11,684 nt of DNA from Ruminococcus sp. UBA3286 (GCA_002362135.1 DETO01000115.1:668-12351), one strand, 5' to 3'; positions 1 to 7,523 are shown, numbered from the stretch's first letter. Made by a program: numbers and translations. Notes: a model not told the origin generated them from the sequence alone.

Positions 1-1692
1 TATTATGATTATTATCAGCCTGAAGCTTATGTTGCAAGCACCGACAGCTATATTGAAAAGGTGTCGTCTATTAATGATGAGATAGATAAACTGCGCCATT
101 CAGCTACAACTGCTCTTGCCGAACGCCGCGACGTTATTATAGTTTCAAGCGTATCGTGCATTTATTCTTTGGGAAGTCCGGAAGAATACCGCTCGAATGT
201 GGTATCCGTGCGGCAGGGTATGGAAAAATCGCGGGAGCAGCTTATTGCCGAACTGGTAAAGATTCGCTACGAACGCAATGATATCGCTTTCGAGCGAAAT
301 AAATTCAGGGTGCGCGGCGACGTCGTTGAGATATTTCCTGCAATGTCAAGCGATACGGCGATACGCGTTGAATATTTTGGCGACGAGATCGACCGTATAT
401 CGGAGATAAACGTCGTTACGGGCGAAGTAAAGGCAGTTATATCTCATGCGGCGATTTTTCCTGCTACGCATTATATTGTGGGCGATGACAAACTCGACGC
501 CGCTATGGAAGAACTTGACCGCGAACTTGCCGAGCGTATCGACTATTTTCAGCGGAATAACAAGCTTGTGGAGGCGCAGCGAATCGAACAGCGCACTCAC
601 TATGATATGGAGATGATACGCGAAGTCGGCTATTGCAGCGGCGTTGAAAACTATTCACGCGTGCTTTCGGGACGACCTCCGGGAAGCACTCCCATGACGC
701 TTCTCGATCATTTTCCGAAAGATTTCCTGCTTATCGTCGATGAAAGTCATGTAACTCTTCCGCAGGTTCGCGGAATGTATGCAGGCGACAGGGCGCGTAA
801 AGAAAATCTGGTCGAGTACGGATTCCGCCTGCCAAGTGCATTCGATAACCGTCCGCTTAATTTTGATGAATTCAATGCGCACATAAATCAGGCGATATAC
901 GTCAGCGCAACTCCAGGACAGATCGAAAGGGAGAAAACGGATATTATAGTTGAACAGCTTATTCGTCCTACAGGTCTTGTCGATCCGGAAGTAATTGTGA
1001 AGCCTACTCAGGGACAGATAGACGATTTGTATTCCGAAATAAACAAGCGTATCGAACGTCATGAACGCGTGCTGATAACGACATTGACGAAAAAAATGGC
1101 GGAAGATCTTACTTCTTTTTACGAGGGAATGGGCGTTAAGATAAGATATCTGCATCATGATATAGATACGATAGAGCGTATGGAGATAATCAAAGATCTG
1201 CGAAACGGTATATTTGATGTGCTTGTGGGAATAAATCTTCTCCGTGAGGGTCTGGATATTCCGGAAGTAAGCCTTATCGCCATACTTGACGCCGATAAAG
1301 AGGGATTTTTGCGAAGCGAAACTTCTCTTATACAAACTATAGGACGAGCCGCCAGAAATGCCAACGGACAGGTAATAATGTATGCCGACAGCGTGACAGG
1401 CTCAATGGAGCGTGCAATCATGGAGACGGAACGCCGCCGCAGTCTGCAAATTGCTTATAATAAAGAACACGGAATAGTTCCGAAAACTATTATCAAGGAG
1501 ATACGCGACGTACTTGAAATTACATCGAAACCGAAGCTGGAAAGCAAAAATTTCAAAAAGAATATGTCCGCAGCCGAAAAGCAGCAGCTTATCGACAGGC
1601 TTACTGTTGAAATGAAGAATGCGGCGAAAATGCTTGAATTTGAACACGCGGCTTATCTGCGTGACAAGATACACGAATTAAAAGGTGAGTGA
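1..1692 (+). CDS. uvrB: UvrB, excinuclease ABC subunit B (5' partial)
   Basis: DNA-damage recognition helicase subunit of the UvrABC nucleotide excision repair complex, acting in the cytoplasm with UvrA and UvrC. The frame is open from base 1, so 563 residues are visible and roughly the first 90, including the Walker A motif, lie off the left edge. The window opens in the damage-verifying beta-hairpin (YYDYYQPEAYV). Further along are the DESH helicase motif (visible residues 247-250), VSATPG (301-306), LLREGLDIPE (413-422), QTIGRAARN (445-453) and a C-terminal UVR domain (about 523-560) that contacts UvrC. A stretch reading EKVSSINDE replaces the usual EKD(S/A)S form. uvrA follows after 2 nt, so the two are almost certainly cotranscribed. 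Its promoter, and any LexA operator, would be outside the window. Identification is secure. Confidence 0.98.
   Translation, partial: YYDYYQPEAYVASTDSYIEKVSSINDEIDKLRHSATTALAERRDVIIVSSVSCIYSLGSPEEYRSNVVSVRQGMEKSREQLIAELVKIRYERNDIAFERNKFRVRGDVVEIFPAMSSDTAIRVEYFGDEIDRISEINVVTGEVKAVISHAAIFPATHYIVGDDKLDAAMEELDRELAERIDYFQRNNKLVEAQRIEQRTHYDMEMIREVGYCSGVENYSRVLSGRPPGSTPMTLLDHFPKDFLLIVDESHVTLPQVRGMYAGDRARKENLVEYGFRLPSAFDNRPLNFDEFNAHINQAIYVSATPGQIEREKTDIIVEQLIRPTGLVDPEVIVKPTQGQIDDLYSEINKRIERHERVLITTLTKKMAEDLTSFYEGMGVKIRYLHHDIDTIERMEIIKDLRNGIFDVLVGINLLREGLDIPEVSLIAILDADKEGFLRSETSLIQTIGRAARNANGQVIMYADSVTGSMERAIMETERRRSLQIAYNKEHGIVPKTIIKEIRDVLEITSKPKLESKNFKKNMSAAEKQQLIDRLTVEMKNAAKMLEFEHAAYLRDKIHELKGE
1681..1689 (+). 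promoter_or_regulatory. Ribosome binding site that sets the uvrA start
   Basis: AAAGGTGAG lies inside the last codons of uvrB, 5 nt before the ATG at 1695. A GTG at 1689 in the same frame overlaps this site and cannot be served by it, so the ATG at 1695 is the better start. Confidence 0.75.
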
Positions 1693-1694
1693 AT

Positions 1695-4517
1695 ATGATC
1701 AATAAAATAGTAATTAAAGGCGCAAGGGCAAATAATCTGAAGAATATTGATGTCGAACTTCCGCGCGATAAGCTTATCGTTATGACGGGACTTTCAGGTT
1801 CGGGAAAATCTTCTCTTGCATTTGACACTATATATGCCGACGGTCAGAGAAGATATGTGGAAAGCCTTTCTTCTTATGCAAGAATGTTCCTCGGTCAGAT
1901 GGAAAAGCCCGACGTAGACAGCATCGAGGGGCTTTCTCCCGCTATTTCGATAGATCAGAAAACTACGTCGAAAAATCCGCGTTCGACAGTAGGAACGGTT
2001 ACGGAGATATACGATTATCTGCGACTTCTTTATGCAAGAATAGGCGTTCCCCATTGTCCCGTGTGCGGAAGAGAAATTTCTCAGCAGACGATCGACAGCA
2101 TGGTAGATAAAATTCTTGAAATGCCCGCCGGAACTAAAATTCAGCTTCTTGCTCCGATCGCGCGCAGCCGCAAGGGTACTTTTGCAAAGGAACTTGAATC
2201 TGCAAAAAAATCGGGATTTGTCCGCGTTCGAGCTGACGGGATAATGTATGAACTTACGGAAGATATAAAACTCGAAAAAAATAAGAAGCATAATATTGAG
2301 ATAGTTGTTGACAGAATAATTGTAAAAGAGGGCATAGAGAGCCGTGTGACGGACAGCCTTGAAACGATATTTAAGCTGACCGAGGGACTTGCTATAGTTG
2401 ACGTGATAGGAGGGGAGGAGATAATTTTTTCCCAGAATTTCGCCTGTCCGGAGCATAATATAAGCATTGGCGAACTTGAACCTGTAATGTTCTCGTTCAA
2501 CAATCCTGTAGGCGCCTGCCCGAAATGTACAGGGTTGGGAATGTTTAGGCATATTGCTCCGAAAGCTATTGTGCCGAATGAAGATCTTTCTATATTGGAG
2601 GGAGCTATTTCCGCGCATGGCTGGAACAGTCTTGACGAAACTTCTATAGCGATGATGTATTATAAAGCGATCTCGAAGCATTATAATGTACCTCTTGATG
2701 TGCCTGTAAAAGAGCTGACGAAAGAGCAGCTTGATCTTTTCCTTTATGGAACGGGAGATACGGCGCTTGAACTTCATCGCCCCGAATCTCTTGGCGGCGG
2801 CGCGTATTCAACTCCCTTCGAGGGCGTTATACACAATCTCGAACGCCGTTACCGCGAATCCGGAAGCGATTATTCAAAGGCTGCCATAGAGGAATATATG
2901 ACAGAATGCGTTTGCTCGCAATGCAAGGGAAAGAGACTGCGTCCCGAATATCTTGCGGTAACTGTAGGCGATAAAAATATAAGCGATCTTACGGAACTTT
3001 CAGTAAAAAAGGAACTGGAATTTTTCGACGGGCTTACTCTTACAAATAATGAAAAATTCATTGGCGAAAGAATAATCAAGGAGATAAAGGAACGCCTTGG
3101 ATTCCTTAACAGCGTCGGTCTGGAATATCTTACGCTGTCGCGTTCTTCGGGAACTCTTTCGGGCGGCGAAAGTCAGCGAATTCGTCTTGCAACTCAGATT
3201 GGTTCATCGCTTGTGGGCGTGCTTTATATACTTGACGAGCCGAGTATCGGACTTCATCAGCGCGATAACGATAAGCTTATCGCCACTCTTAAAAGGCTTC
3301 GCGATCTCGGAAATACGCTTATCGTAGTCGAGCATGACGACGATACCATGCTCGCCGCCGATTATATTGTAGATATAGGTCCCGGAGCAGGCGTAAACGG
3401 TGGAAACGTCGTATTTGCGGGAACTGTAGATAAACTTCTGAAATGCAGAAATTCAATTACAGGTCAGTATCTCAGCGGCAGGAAGAAGATTCCCGTTCCG
3501 GCGAGCCGACGTGAGGGCAATGGCAAATTCCTGAAAATAAAAGGCGCGAAAGAGCATAATCTGAAAAATATCGATGTGAATATTCCGTTGGGCAAGCTGA
3601 TATGCGTGACAGGTGTTTCAGGCAGCGGAAAATCTTCACTTGTTAATGAAATAATTTATAAAAATCTTGCGGCTCGGCTCAATCGCGCTAAAACTTCGCC
3701 GGGAGATTTTCGGAAAATGGAAGGGTTGGAAAATCTCGATAAGGTCATATGCATAGATCAGTCGCCGATCGGAAGAACTCCGAGATCGAATCCCGCCACG
3801 TATACAGGCGTTTTTACTGATATACGCGATCTTTTTGCAAAAACTCCCGACGCTAAGGCGCGCGGTTATAATAACGGCAGATTCAGTTTTAATGTAAAAG
3901 GCGGAAGATGCGAAGCCTGCGAGGGCGATGGAATCCTGAAGATCGAGATGCATTTTCTGCCCGATGTGTACGTTCCATGCGAAGTTTGCAAGGGCAGGCG
4001 TTATAACCGCGAAACGCTTGAAGTGCATTATAAGGGAAAATCAATATATGACGTGTTGGAAATGACTGTTGACGAGGGCGTTGAATTTTTCGAGCATCTC
4101 CCGAAAATTGCAAGAAAGCTGAAAACTTTGCAGCAGGTCGGACTTGGATATATAAAGATCGGGCAGCCTGCAACGACTCTTTCGGGCGGCGAAGCGCAGC
4201 GCGTGAAGCTGTCTACGGAACTTTCAAAACGTGCTACCGGTCAGACGATCTATATTCTCGACGAGCCGACGACGGGACTTCACACGGCTGATGTTCATAG
4301 GCTTATCGACGTTTTGCAGGAATTGACAGATCAGGGGAATACGGTGCTTGTTATTGAGCATAATCTCAATGTTATCAAGGCTGCCGATCATATTATCGAT
4401 CTCGGCCCTGAAGGAGGCGACGGCGGCGGTACTATAGTCGCTCAGGGAACTCCCGAAGAAGTTGCTGATTGTCCGCAGTCCTATACAGGAAAATATCTTA
4501 AACCTTATCTGAATTAG
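1695..4517 (+). CDS. uvrA: UvrA, excinuclease ABC subunit A
   Basis: ATPase subunit that scans DNA for lesions and loads UvrB in nucleotide excision repair. The protein is full length for the family at 940 residues. It has two ABC ATPase modules: Walker A GLSGSGKSS at 32-40 and GVSGSGKSS at 640-648, with signatures LSGGESQR at 488-495 and LSGGEAQR at 829-836. Each signature is followed by a Walker B segment (YILDEPSIGL and YILDEPTTGL). The zinc module between the first Walker A and its signature shows C251, H254, C275 and C278. The C-terminal zinc finger has C739, C742, C762 and C765. The start at 1695 is chosen from the upstream AAAGGTGAG. It lies 2 nt after uvrB, so translation is probably coupled. 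No convincing terminator follows the stop, so some read-through into the next unit is possible. Nothing in the protein looks unusual. Confidence 0.98.
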   Translation: MINKIVIKGARANNLKNIDVELPRDKLIVMTGLSGSGKSSLAFDTIYADGQRRYVESLSSYARMFLGQMEKPDVDSIEGLSPAISIDQKTTSKNPRSTVGTVTEIYDYLRLLYARIGVPHCPVCGREISQQTIDSMVDKILEMPAGTKIQLLAPIARSRKGTFAKELESAKKSGFVRVRADGIMYELTEDIKLEKNKKHNIEIVVDRIIVKEGIESRVTDSLETIFKLTEGLAIVDVIGGEEIIFSQNFACPEHNISIGELEPVMFSFNNPVGACPKCTGLGMFRHIAPKAIVPNEDLSILEGAISAHGWNSLDETSIAMMYYKAISKHYNVPLDVPVKELTKEQLDLFLYGTGDTALELHRPESLGGGAYSTPFEGVIHNLERRYRESGSDYSKAAIEEYMTECVCSQCKGKRLRPEYLAVTVGDKNISDLTELSVKKELEFFDGLTLTNNEKFIGERIIKEIKERLGFLNSVGLEYLTLSRSSGTLSGGESQRIRLATQIGSSLVGVLYILDEPSIGLHQRDNDKLIATLKRLRDLGNTLIVVEHDDDTMLAADYIVDIGPGAGVNGGNVVFAGTVDKLLKCRNSITGQYLSGRKKIPVPASRREGNGKFLKIKGAKEHNLKNIDVNIPLGKLICVTGVSGSGKSSLVNEIIYKNLAARLNRAKTSPGDFRKMEGLENLDKVICIDQSPIGRTPRSNPATYTGVFTDIRDLFAKTPDAKARGYNNGRFSFNVKGGRCEACEGDGILKIEMHFLPDVYVPCEVCKGRRYNRETLEVHYKGKSIYDVLEMTVDEGVEFFEHLPKIARKLKTLQQVGLGYIKIGQPATTLSGGEAQRVKLSTELSKRATGQTIYILDEPTTGLHTADVHRLIDVLQELTDQGNTVLVIEHNLNVIKAADHIIDLGPEGGDGGGTIVAQGTPEEVADCPQSYTGKYLKPYLN

Positions 4518-4568
4518 CAGGCGTATTTGTGAAAAGTTACAAAAATATTAACAGTTCTGGGCGATTTC

Positions 4569-4597
4569 TTGACTTAGCTGATATTTTCATATATAAT
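4569..4597 (+). promoter_or_regulatory. Sigma-A-type promoter for the dockerin/radical SAM unit
   Basis: TTGACT (4569-4574) and a perfect TATAAT (4592-4597) are separated by 17 bp. Transcription would begin near 4604 and give a leader of about 100 nt before the ATG at 4707. This separates the downstream pair from uvrBA as its own transcription unit. Confidence 0.85.
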
Positions 4598-4628
4598 TAA
4601 AATAGAAGTATTATAAGAGTTGAGTTTT

Positions 4629-4685
4629 AGAGCTTGTTTGGCATATTCAAGCAAGATGTGTGTGAAAGGATGCTAAACAGGCTCT
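4629..4685 (+). repeat. 57-bp inverted repeat (hairpin) in the leader, related to the element at 6442-6603
   Basis: The arms at 4629-4644 and 4670-4685 are 16 nt each and complementary except at two positions, which become G-U pairs in RNA; the loop is 25 nt. The right arm read on the - strand begins AGAGCCTGTTTA, identical over 12 bp to both ends of the larger fold-back element at 6442-6603. No clean target-site duplication is seen (TTA on the left, TTG on the right). It lies between the promoter and the ribosome site at 4692, so it must be transcribed into the leader. It may be a tiny decayed mobile element, a leader hairpin, or both. Confidence 0.75.
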
Positions 4686-4691
4686 TGGATG

Positions 4692-4700
4692 AAAGGAGGG
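4692..4700 (+). promoter_or_regulatory. Ribosome binding site that sets the dockerin-protein start
   Basis: AAAGGAGGG lies 6 nt before the ATG at 4707. An in-frame ATG at 4689 lies upstream of this site and would put charged and glycine residues in front of the signal peptide, so 4707 is preferred. Confidence 0.85.
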
Positions 4701-4706
4701 TTTATA

Positions 4707-5273
4707 ATGAAAAAGACAGTGAAGACCTTGATGACGGCAGCTCTTTTTGCAGCTTCAGCCGCGGCTGCCATGTCGGCATACGATCCTGCTGCGGAGGAAA
4801 TTCAGGACGTATACGGTCCTGCACCCGATTATCCGTCAATCGAAGAAACGAATGATATCAAAACTGACGAGCCTCCCATGACTACGACAGAAACAGATGT
4901 GTTTGATCAGCCTGTCTACGGGCCGCCTTGGGTTCCGCAAACAGAATCAACGACTACCACCGTGTCAACTGATGAGCCGCCTATCGTGACAACGATGCAG
5001 ACTAATCCGCCTGCGCCGGTTTATGGGCCGCCTTGGGTGATGATCGACGAGAAAGAATGGCTCGGCGATCTTAATTTGGATGGCTCAATTGATGTATACG
5101 ATATGATTGCGCTGAGAAAGTATATAATCAGCGGTGAAGATGCCATAAGCGTGGATGATTGGGAAAAACTGCGCGCCGACGTGAATAAGGACGATGAAGT
5201 TGGAATGGCTGACCTTATTATGCTTCAAAAGTATTTGCTGGGAAGTATAGACAGCTTTTCCGTGAAGGAGTAA
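4707..5273 (+). CDS. Small secreted dockerin protein with VYGPP repeats
   Basis: 188 residues. Residues 1 to about 24 form a signal peptide (basic MKKTVKT start, hydrophobic Ala-rich core, MSA end). Residues 25-115 are a low-complexity Pro/Thr/Glu-rich segment in which VYGP recurs at 35, 70 and 105, an exact 35-residue period; the second and third copies read VYGPPW. Residues from about 118 to the end form a type I dockerin with two F-hand calcium loops. Loop 1, DLNLDGSIDVYD (121-132), is canonical. Loop 2, DVNKDDEVGMAD (158-169), departs from consensus at its sixth and ninth positions. Dockerins bind cohesins, which would tether the protein to a scaffoldin or the cell surface. There is no catalytic domain. 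Only 2 nt separate it from a radical SAM gene, which suggests a linked role. The dockerin call is firm; the function of the repeat region is unknown. Confidence 0.88.
   Translation: MKKTVKTLMTAALFAASAAAAMSAYDPAAEEIQDVYGPAPDYPSIEETNDIKTDEPPMTTTETDVFDQPVYGPPWVPQTESTTTTVSTDEPPIVTTMQTNPPAPVYGPPWVMIDEKEWLGDLNLDGSIDVYDMIALRKYIISGEDAISVDDWEKLRADVNKDDEVGMADLIMLQKYLLGSIDSFSVKE
4809..5036 (+). repeat. Tandem 105-bp (35-codon) repeats inside the dockerin gene
   Basis: VYGP codons begin at 4809, 4914 and 5019, exactly 105 bp apart. In the first two units TDEPP also falls at the same offset (unit residues 19-23). The third copy is cut short after VYGPPWV, where the dockerin begins. The DNA of the copies has diverged, so the protein motif and spacing are better conserved than the bases, which suggests selection on the motif. 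Confidence 0.85.
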
Positions 5274-5275
5274 AA

Positions 5276-6349
5276 ATGCTTGACGTAAATGTAAAAAAAG
5301 ATAACATGAAAACTCTTGAGGCTTATCGCGCAGGGTTGATGATCAAACCGCAGCTTCGTCATCTGTTTCTGGAACTGACTTTGCGCTGCAATGAAAGATG
5401 TCTCCATTGCGGCAGCAATTGCGGCGATCAGCGTTCCGAGGAGCTGACAGTTTCTCAGTATTCTAAATTTCTTGCGGAAGTCAAGGGCGATTTCGGAATC
5501 ACCAATAAAATGCTCTGCATTACGGGCGGGGAACCGCTTTTGCGCAAGGATTTTTTTGATATTATGGCGACTGCCCACGAATTGGGATTCCATTGGGGAA
5601 TGACAAGCAACGCTACTCTGATCGACGACAGCGTTGCGAAGGAATTGAAGCGCGTCGGTATGGGAACTATTTCCGTAAGCATCGACGGCCTTGAGGAAAC
5701 TCACGACGCGTTCAGACGTACAGCAGGCGGCTGGAAAAAGGCTATGAACGGTATCGAAAGTCTTATCCGCGCCGACGCATTCAAGCACGTTCAGGTCACA
5801 ACTGTTGTTACTCATCAGAATATCGGGCAGCTTGATGAACTGTACAAGATCTTTAATGATATGGACATAGATTCTTGGCGCATAATAAATATAGAACCTA
5901 TCGGGCGTGCGAAACAGCATCCGGAACTGCTTCTCACTGACGATGATTATCGCTTTATGTTTGAATATATCAGGAATAAACGAATTGCCGGAGAGCCTGT
6001 TACATATGGGTGCAGCCATTATCTTGGACTGGAATACGAACGCGAAGTACGAGATTGGTATTACATATGTACTGCTGGAACGTATATAGCGAGCGTTATG
6101 GCGAACGGTGATATTACGGCTTGTCTCGATATTGAACGCCGCCCGGAATTTGTACAGGGAAATATCCTGAAAGATCGTTTTAAGGACGTATGGGAAAACA
6201 GATTTGAGATATTTCGCCGCGATCTTGGCGACGATAATGAAAAATGCCGAAATTGCTCGGAAAAGTGCCGCTGTCACGGTGATTCTTACCACAGCTGGGA
6301 TTTCAATAAAAACGAACCGCAGCTATGCTTTAAAGATATTCTTTTTTAG
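5276..6349 (+). CDS. Radical SAM / SPASM-domain enzyme
   Basis: 357-residue iron-sulfur enzyme that would cleave S-adenosylmethionine to start radical chemistry. The SPASM family contains peptide maturases and anaerobic sulfatase activators. The radical SAM cluster motif is C38-x3-C42-x2-C45, followed by the SAM-binding TGGEP at 83-87. The C-terminal SPASM region has C265-x12-G-x4-C283, then C324, C327, C331, C333 and a final C351. C246 is a further possible ligand. The usual CX2CX5CX3C is present as C324, C327 and C333, but its last cysteine is Ser337. No N-terminal RiPP-recognition domain is evident; only about 30 residues precede the barrel. The start at 5276 has AAGGAG at 5265-5270, inside the last codons of the dockerin gene, so translation is probably coupled. 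The substrate is unknown. The adjacent VYGPP-repeat protein is the obvious candidate, but that is inference from position only. Confidence 0.92.
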   Translation: MLDVNVKKDNMKTLEAYRAGLMIKPQLRHLFLELTLRCNERCLHCGSNCGDQRSEELTVSQYSKFLAEVKGDFGITNKMLCITGGEPLLRKDFFDIMATAHELGFHWGMTSNATLIDDSVAKELKRVGMGTISVSIDGLEETHDAFRRTAGGWKKAMNGIESLIRADAFKHVQVTTVVTHQNIGQLDELYKIFNDMDIDSWRIINIEPIGRAKQHPELLLTDDDYRFMFEYIRNKRIAGEPVTYGCSHYLGLEYEREVRDWYYICTAGTYIASVMANGDITACLDIERRPEFVQGNILKDRFKDVWENRFEIFRRDLGDDNEKCRNCSEKCRCHGDSYHSWDFNKNEPQLCFKDILF

Positions 6350-6375
6350 AACTTGTTCTTAATTTGTATTAATCG

Positions 6376-6428
6376 TCCATGCAGGAAATGTTCCCGTAAT
6401 TTGGAAAAGTTTCTGCATGGATTTTTTT
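6376..6428 (+). terminator. Rho-independent terminator of the dockerin/radical SAM unit
   Basis: The arm TCCATGCAGGAAA (6376-6388) pairs with TTTCTGCATGGA (6410-6421) with one bulge. It is followed by a run of seven T at 6422-6428. It lies 26 bp after the radical SAM stop codon. Confidence 0.85.
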
Positions 6429-6441
6429 GCATTAGAGTCTA

Positions 6442-6603
6442 AGAGCCTGTTTAAAATCTCGCTTCGCACGTATTTTCGGCAAATTTTGCTGAATCCTGCG
6501 TCAAAAATCCTTGCCATACGACAGTATGCCTGCGGATTTTTTCCTTGTCTTCAGCAAAATTATGCTCGAAAACCCGCACACATCGAGATTTTAAACAGGC
6601 TCT
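6442..6603. mobile_element. MITE-like fold-back element, 162 bp
   Basis: Perfect 20-bp terminal inverted repeats, AGAGCCTGTTTAAAATCTCG at 6442-6461 and its complement at 6584-6603. Nested coaxial inverted repeats continue inward: 6482-6493 with 6550-6561 (12 bp perfect), 6503-6510 with 6534-6541 (8 bp), and 6515-6519 with 6524-6528 at the centre. The whole element can therefore fold into one long hairpin. CTAA occurs at both edges (6439-6442 and 6602-6605), consistent with the short TA-centred duplications of IS5-like transposases. There is no transposase and no credible coding region inside, so it would be non-autonomous. It fills nearly all of the gap between the terminator at 6428 and the next operon. 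The 12-bp end sequence is shared with the hairpin at 4629-4685. Confidence 0.82.
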
Positions 6604-6629
6604 AAAAATACTCTTAGATCGGAGGAAAA

Positions 6630-7523
6630 ATGGAGTTTTTGACAAAACTGCTGAGGTCGCAGCTGTCTCTGGTTAATAAGCTGTCAGATTCGTGCTGTAT
6701 TAAAAATTCGCGAGCTGTTCAGGATAAACTTGGCAGTATTATGGCGCATGAATATCTGACGGACGTAATTTATCACGCTATTGATTCAGCGGAATTTCAG
6801 GGGGAATATATAATCCCGAATAACAGGGAAAACGACGGCGTGATACTCTATCTGCACGGCGGAGGATACTGCTCCGGCGATATGCAGTATGCAAAGGGGT
6901 TCGGCACTATTCTTGCGGCTCAGGAGAATATTGATGTATGCTGTACGGCGTATCGACTTGCTCCGGAAAATCCATTTCCTGCCGCGCTTGACGACGCAAC
7001 GTCAGCATATCGCAGACTTTTGAAAGACGGCTATTCACCTGAAAAAATCATTCTTTGCGGTGAATCGGCAGGCGGCGGACTGGTATTTTCCCTTGTCCTC
7101 AGATTAAAGGAGGAAAATCTTCCAATGCCATGCGGAATTATTGCAATTTCGCCGTGGAGCGATCTTACCATGTCGGGAATTTCTTATGAGAAAAATCGCG
7201 AAAACGATCCGTCTATGACGCTGAAAAGGCTGCGCTTTTATGCGGAGCAGTATACGGAAAATGCTTCTGATCCTTTGGTATCTCCGCTTTTCGGCGATCT
7301 TGAAGGGCTGCCGCCGTCTTTGATATTTGTCGGCGGTGATGAAATTATGCTCAGCGATTCCGTGGAACTTCATAAAAAGCTTGTCGATTCGGGCTGCGTT
7401 TCAAATATTCGGATTGCTCCCGATATGTGGCATATTTACCTGCTTTACGGGATAAAAGAGGCGAAAGAGGACAGAAAACTGATCACTGATTTTTTGAAGG
7501 AGGTTTTGTATGGAGGAGCATAA
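6630..7523 (+). CDS. Alpha/beta hydrolase, hormone-sensitive-lipase type esterase
   Basis: 297 residues, normal length for the bacterial HSL (GDXG) esterase family, which hydrolyses carboxylic esters of short- to medium-chain acids. The oxyanion-hole motif HGGGY is at 76-80. The nucleophile Ser146 sits in GESAGG (144-149). The acid Asp237 is in VGGDE with the family context SDPLVSPL before it, and His268 is in MWHIY. No signal peptide is seen, so it is probably cytoplasmic. The start follows GGAGG at 6621-6625 by 4 nt. Its 3' end overlaps the next gene by 14 bp, and it heads a three-gene operon. No strong promoter is visible in the space between the fold-back element and this start. The natural substrate is unknown; the neighbouring acyltransferase suggests an ester made or recycled in the same pathway. 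Confidence 0.92.
   Translation: MEFLTKLLRSQLSLVNKLSDSCCIKNSRAVQDKLGSIMAHEYLTDVIYHAIDSAEFQGEYIIPNNRENDGVILYLHGGGYCSGDMQYAKGFGTILAAQENIDVCCTAYRLAPENPFPAALDDATSAYRRLLKDGYSPEKIILCGESAGGGLVFSLVLRLKEENLPMPCGIIAISPWSDLTMSGISYEKNRENDPSMTLKRLRFYAEQYTENASDPLVSPLFGDLEGLPPSLIFVGGDEIMLSDSVELHKKLVDSGCVSNIRIAPDMWHIYLLYGIKEAKEDRKLITDFLKEVLYGGA

Noticed and set aside
1794..2777. Long open frame on the - strand inside uvrA (and a similar one at 655-1335 inside uvrB)
   Set aside because: It is the reverse of strongly supported coding sequence, with a composition rich in Arg, Lys, Tyr, Phe and Ile and no recognisable domain. It is a codon-bias shadow.
4518..4568. uvrA terminator
   Set aside because: Only a 4-bp GTTA/TAAC pairing is visible and no T-tract follows, so no terminator was called.
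5225..6292. 355-codon open frame antisense to the radical SAM gene
   Set aside because: The + strand frame has the complete CxxxCxxC, TGGEP and SPASM motifs and a good ribosome site. The antisense frame shows no domain.
6348..6359. AGAACTTGTTCT palindrome after the radical SAM stop, resembling the element ends
   Set aside because: Only 5-bp arms, and the match to AGAGCCTGTTTA is poor. It is probably chance or too decayed to call.
6427..6456. Possible promoter TTGCAT / TTAAAA with an 18-bp spacer, partly inside the fold-back element
   Set aside because: Both boxes are weak and the -35 overlaps the terminator T-tract. It remains possible that the element supplies a promoter for the operon at 6630, but the sequence alone does not support it.
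6417..6645. Short open frames on both strands across the fold-back element (62 aa on +, 64 aa on -)
   Set aside because: They are products of the palindrome and resemble no protein I recognise. The + frame has no ribosome site of its own and begins at the terminator.
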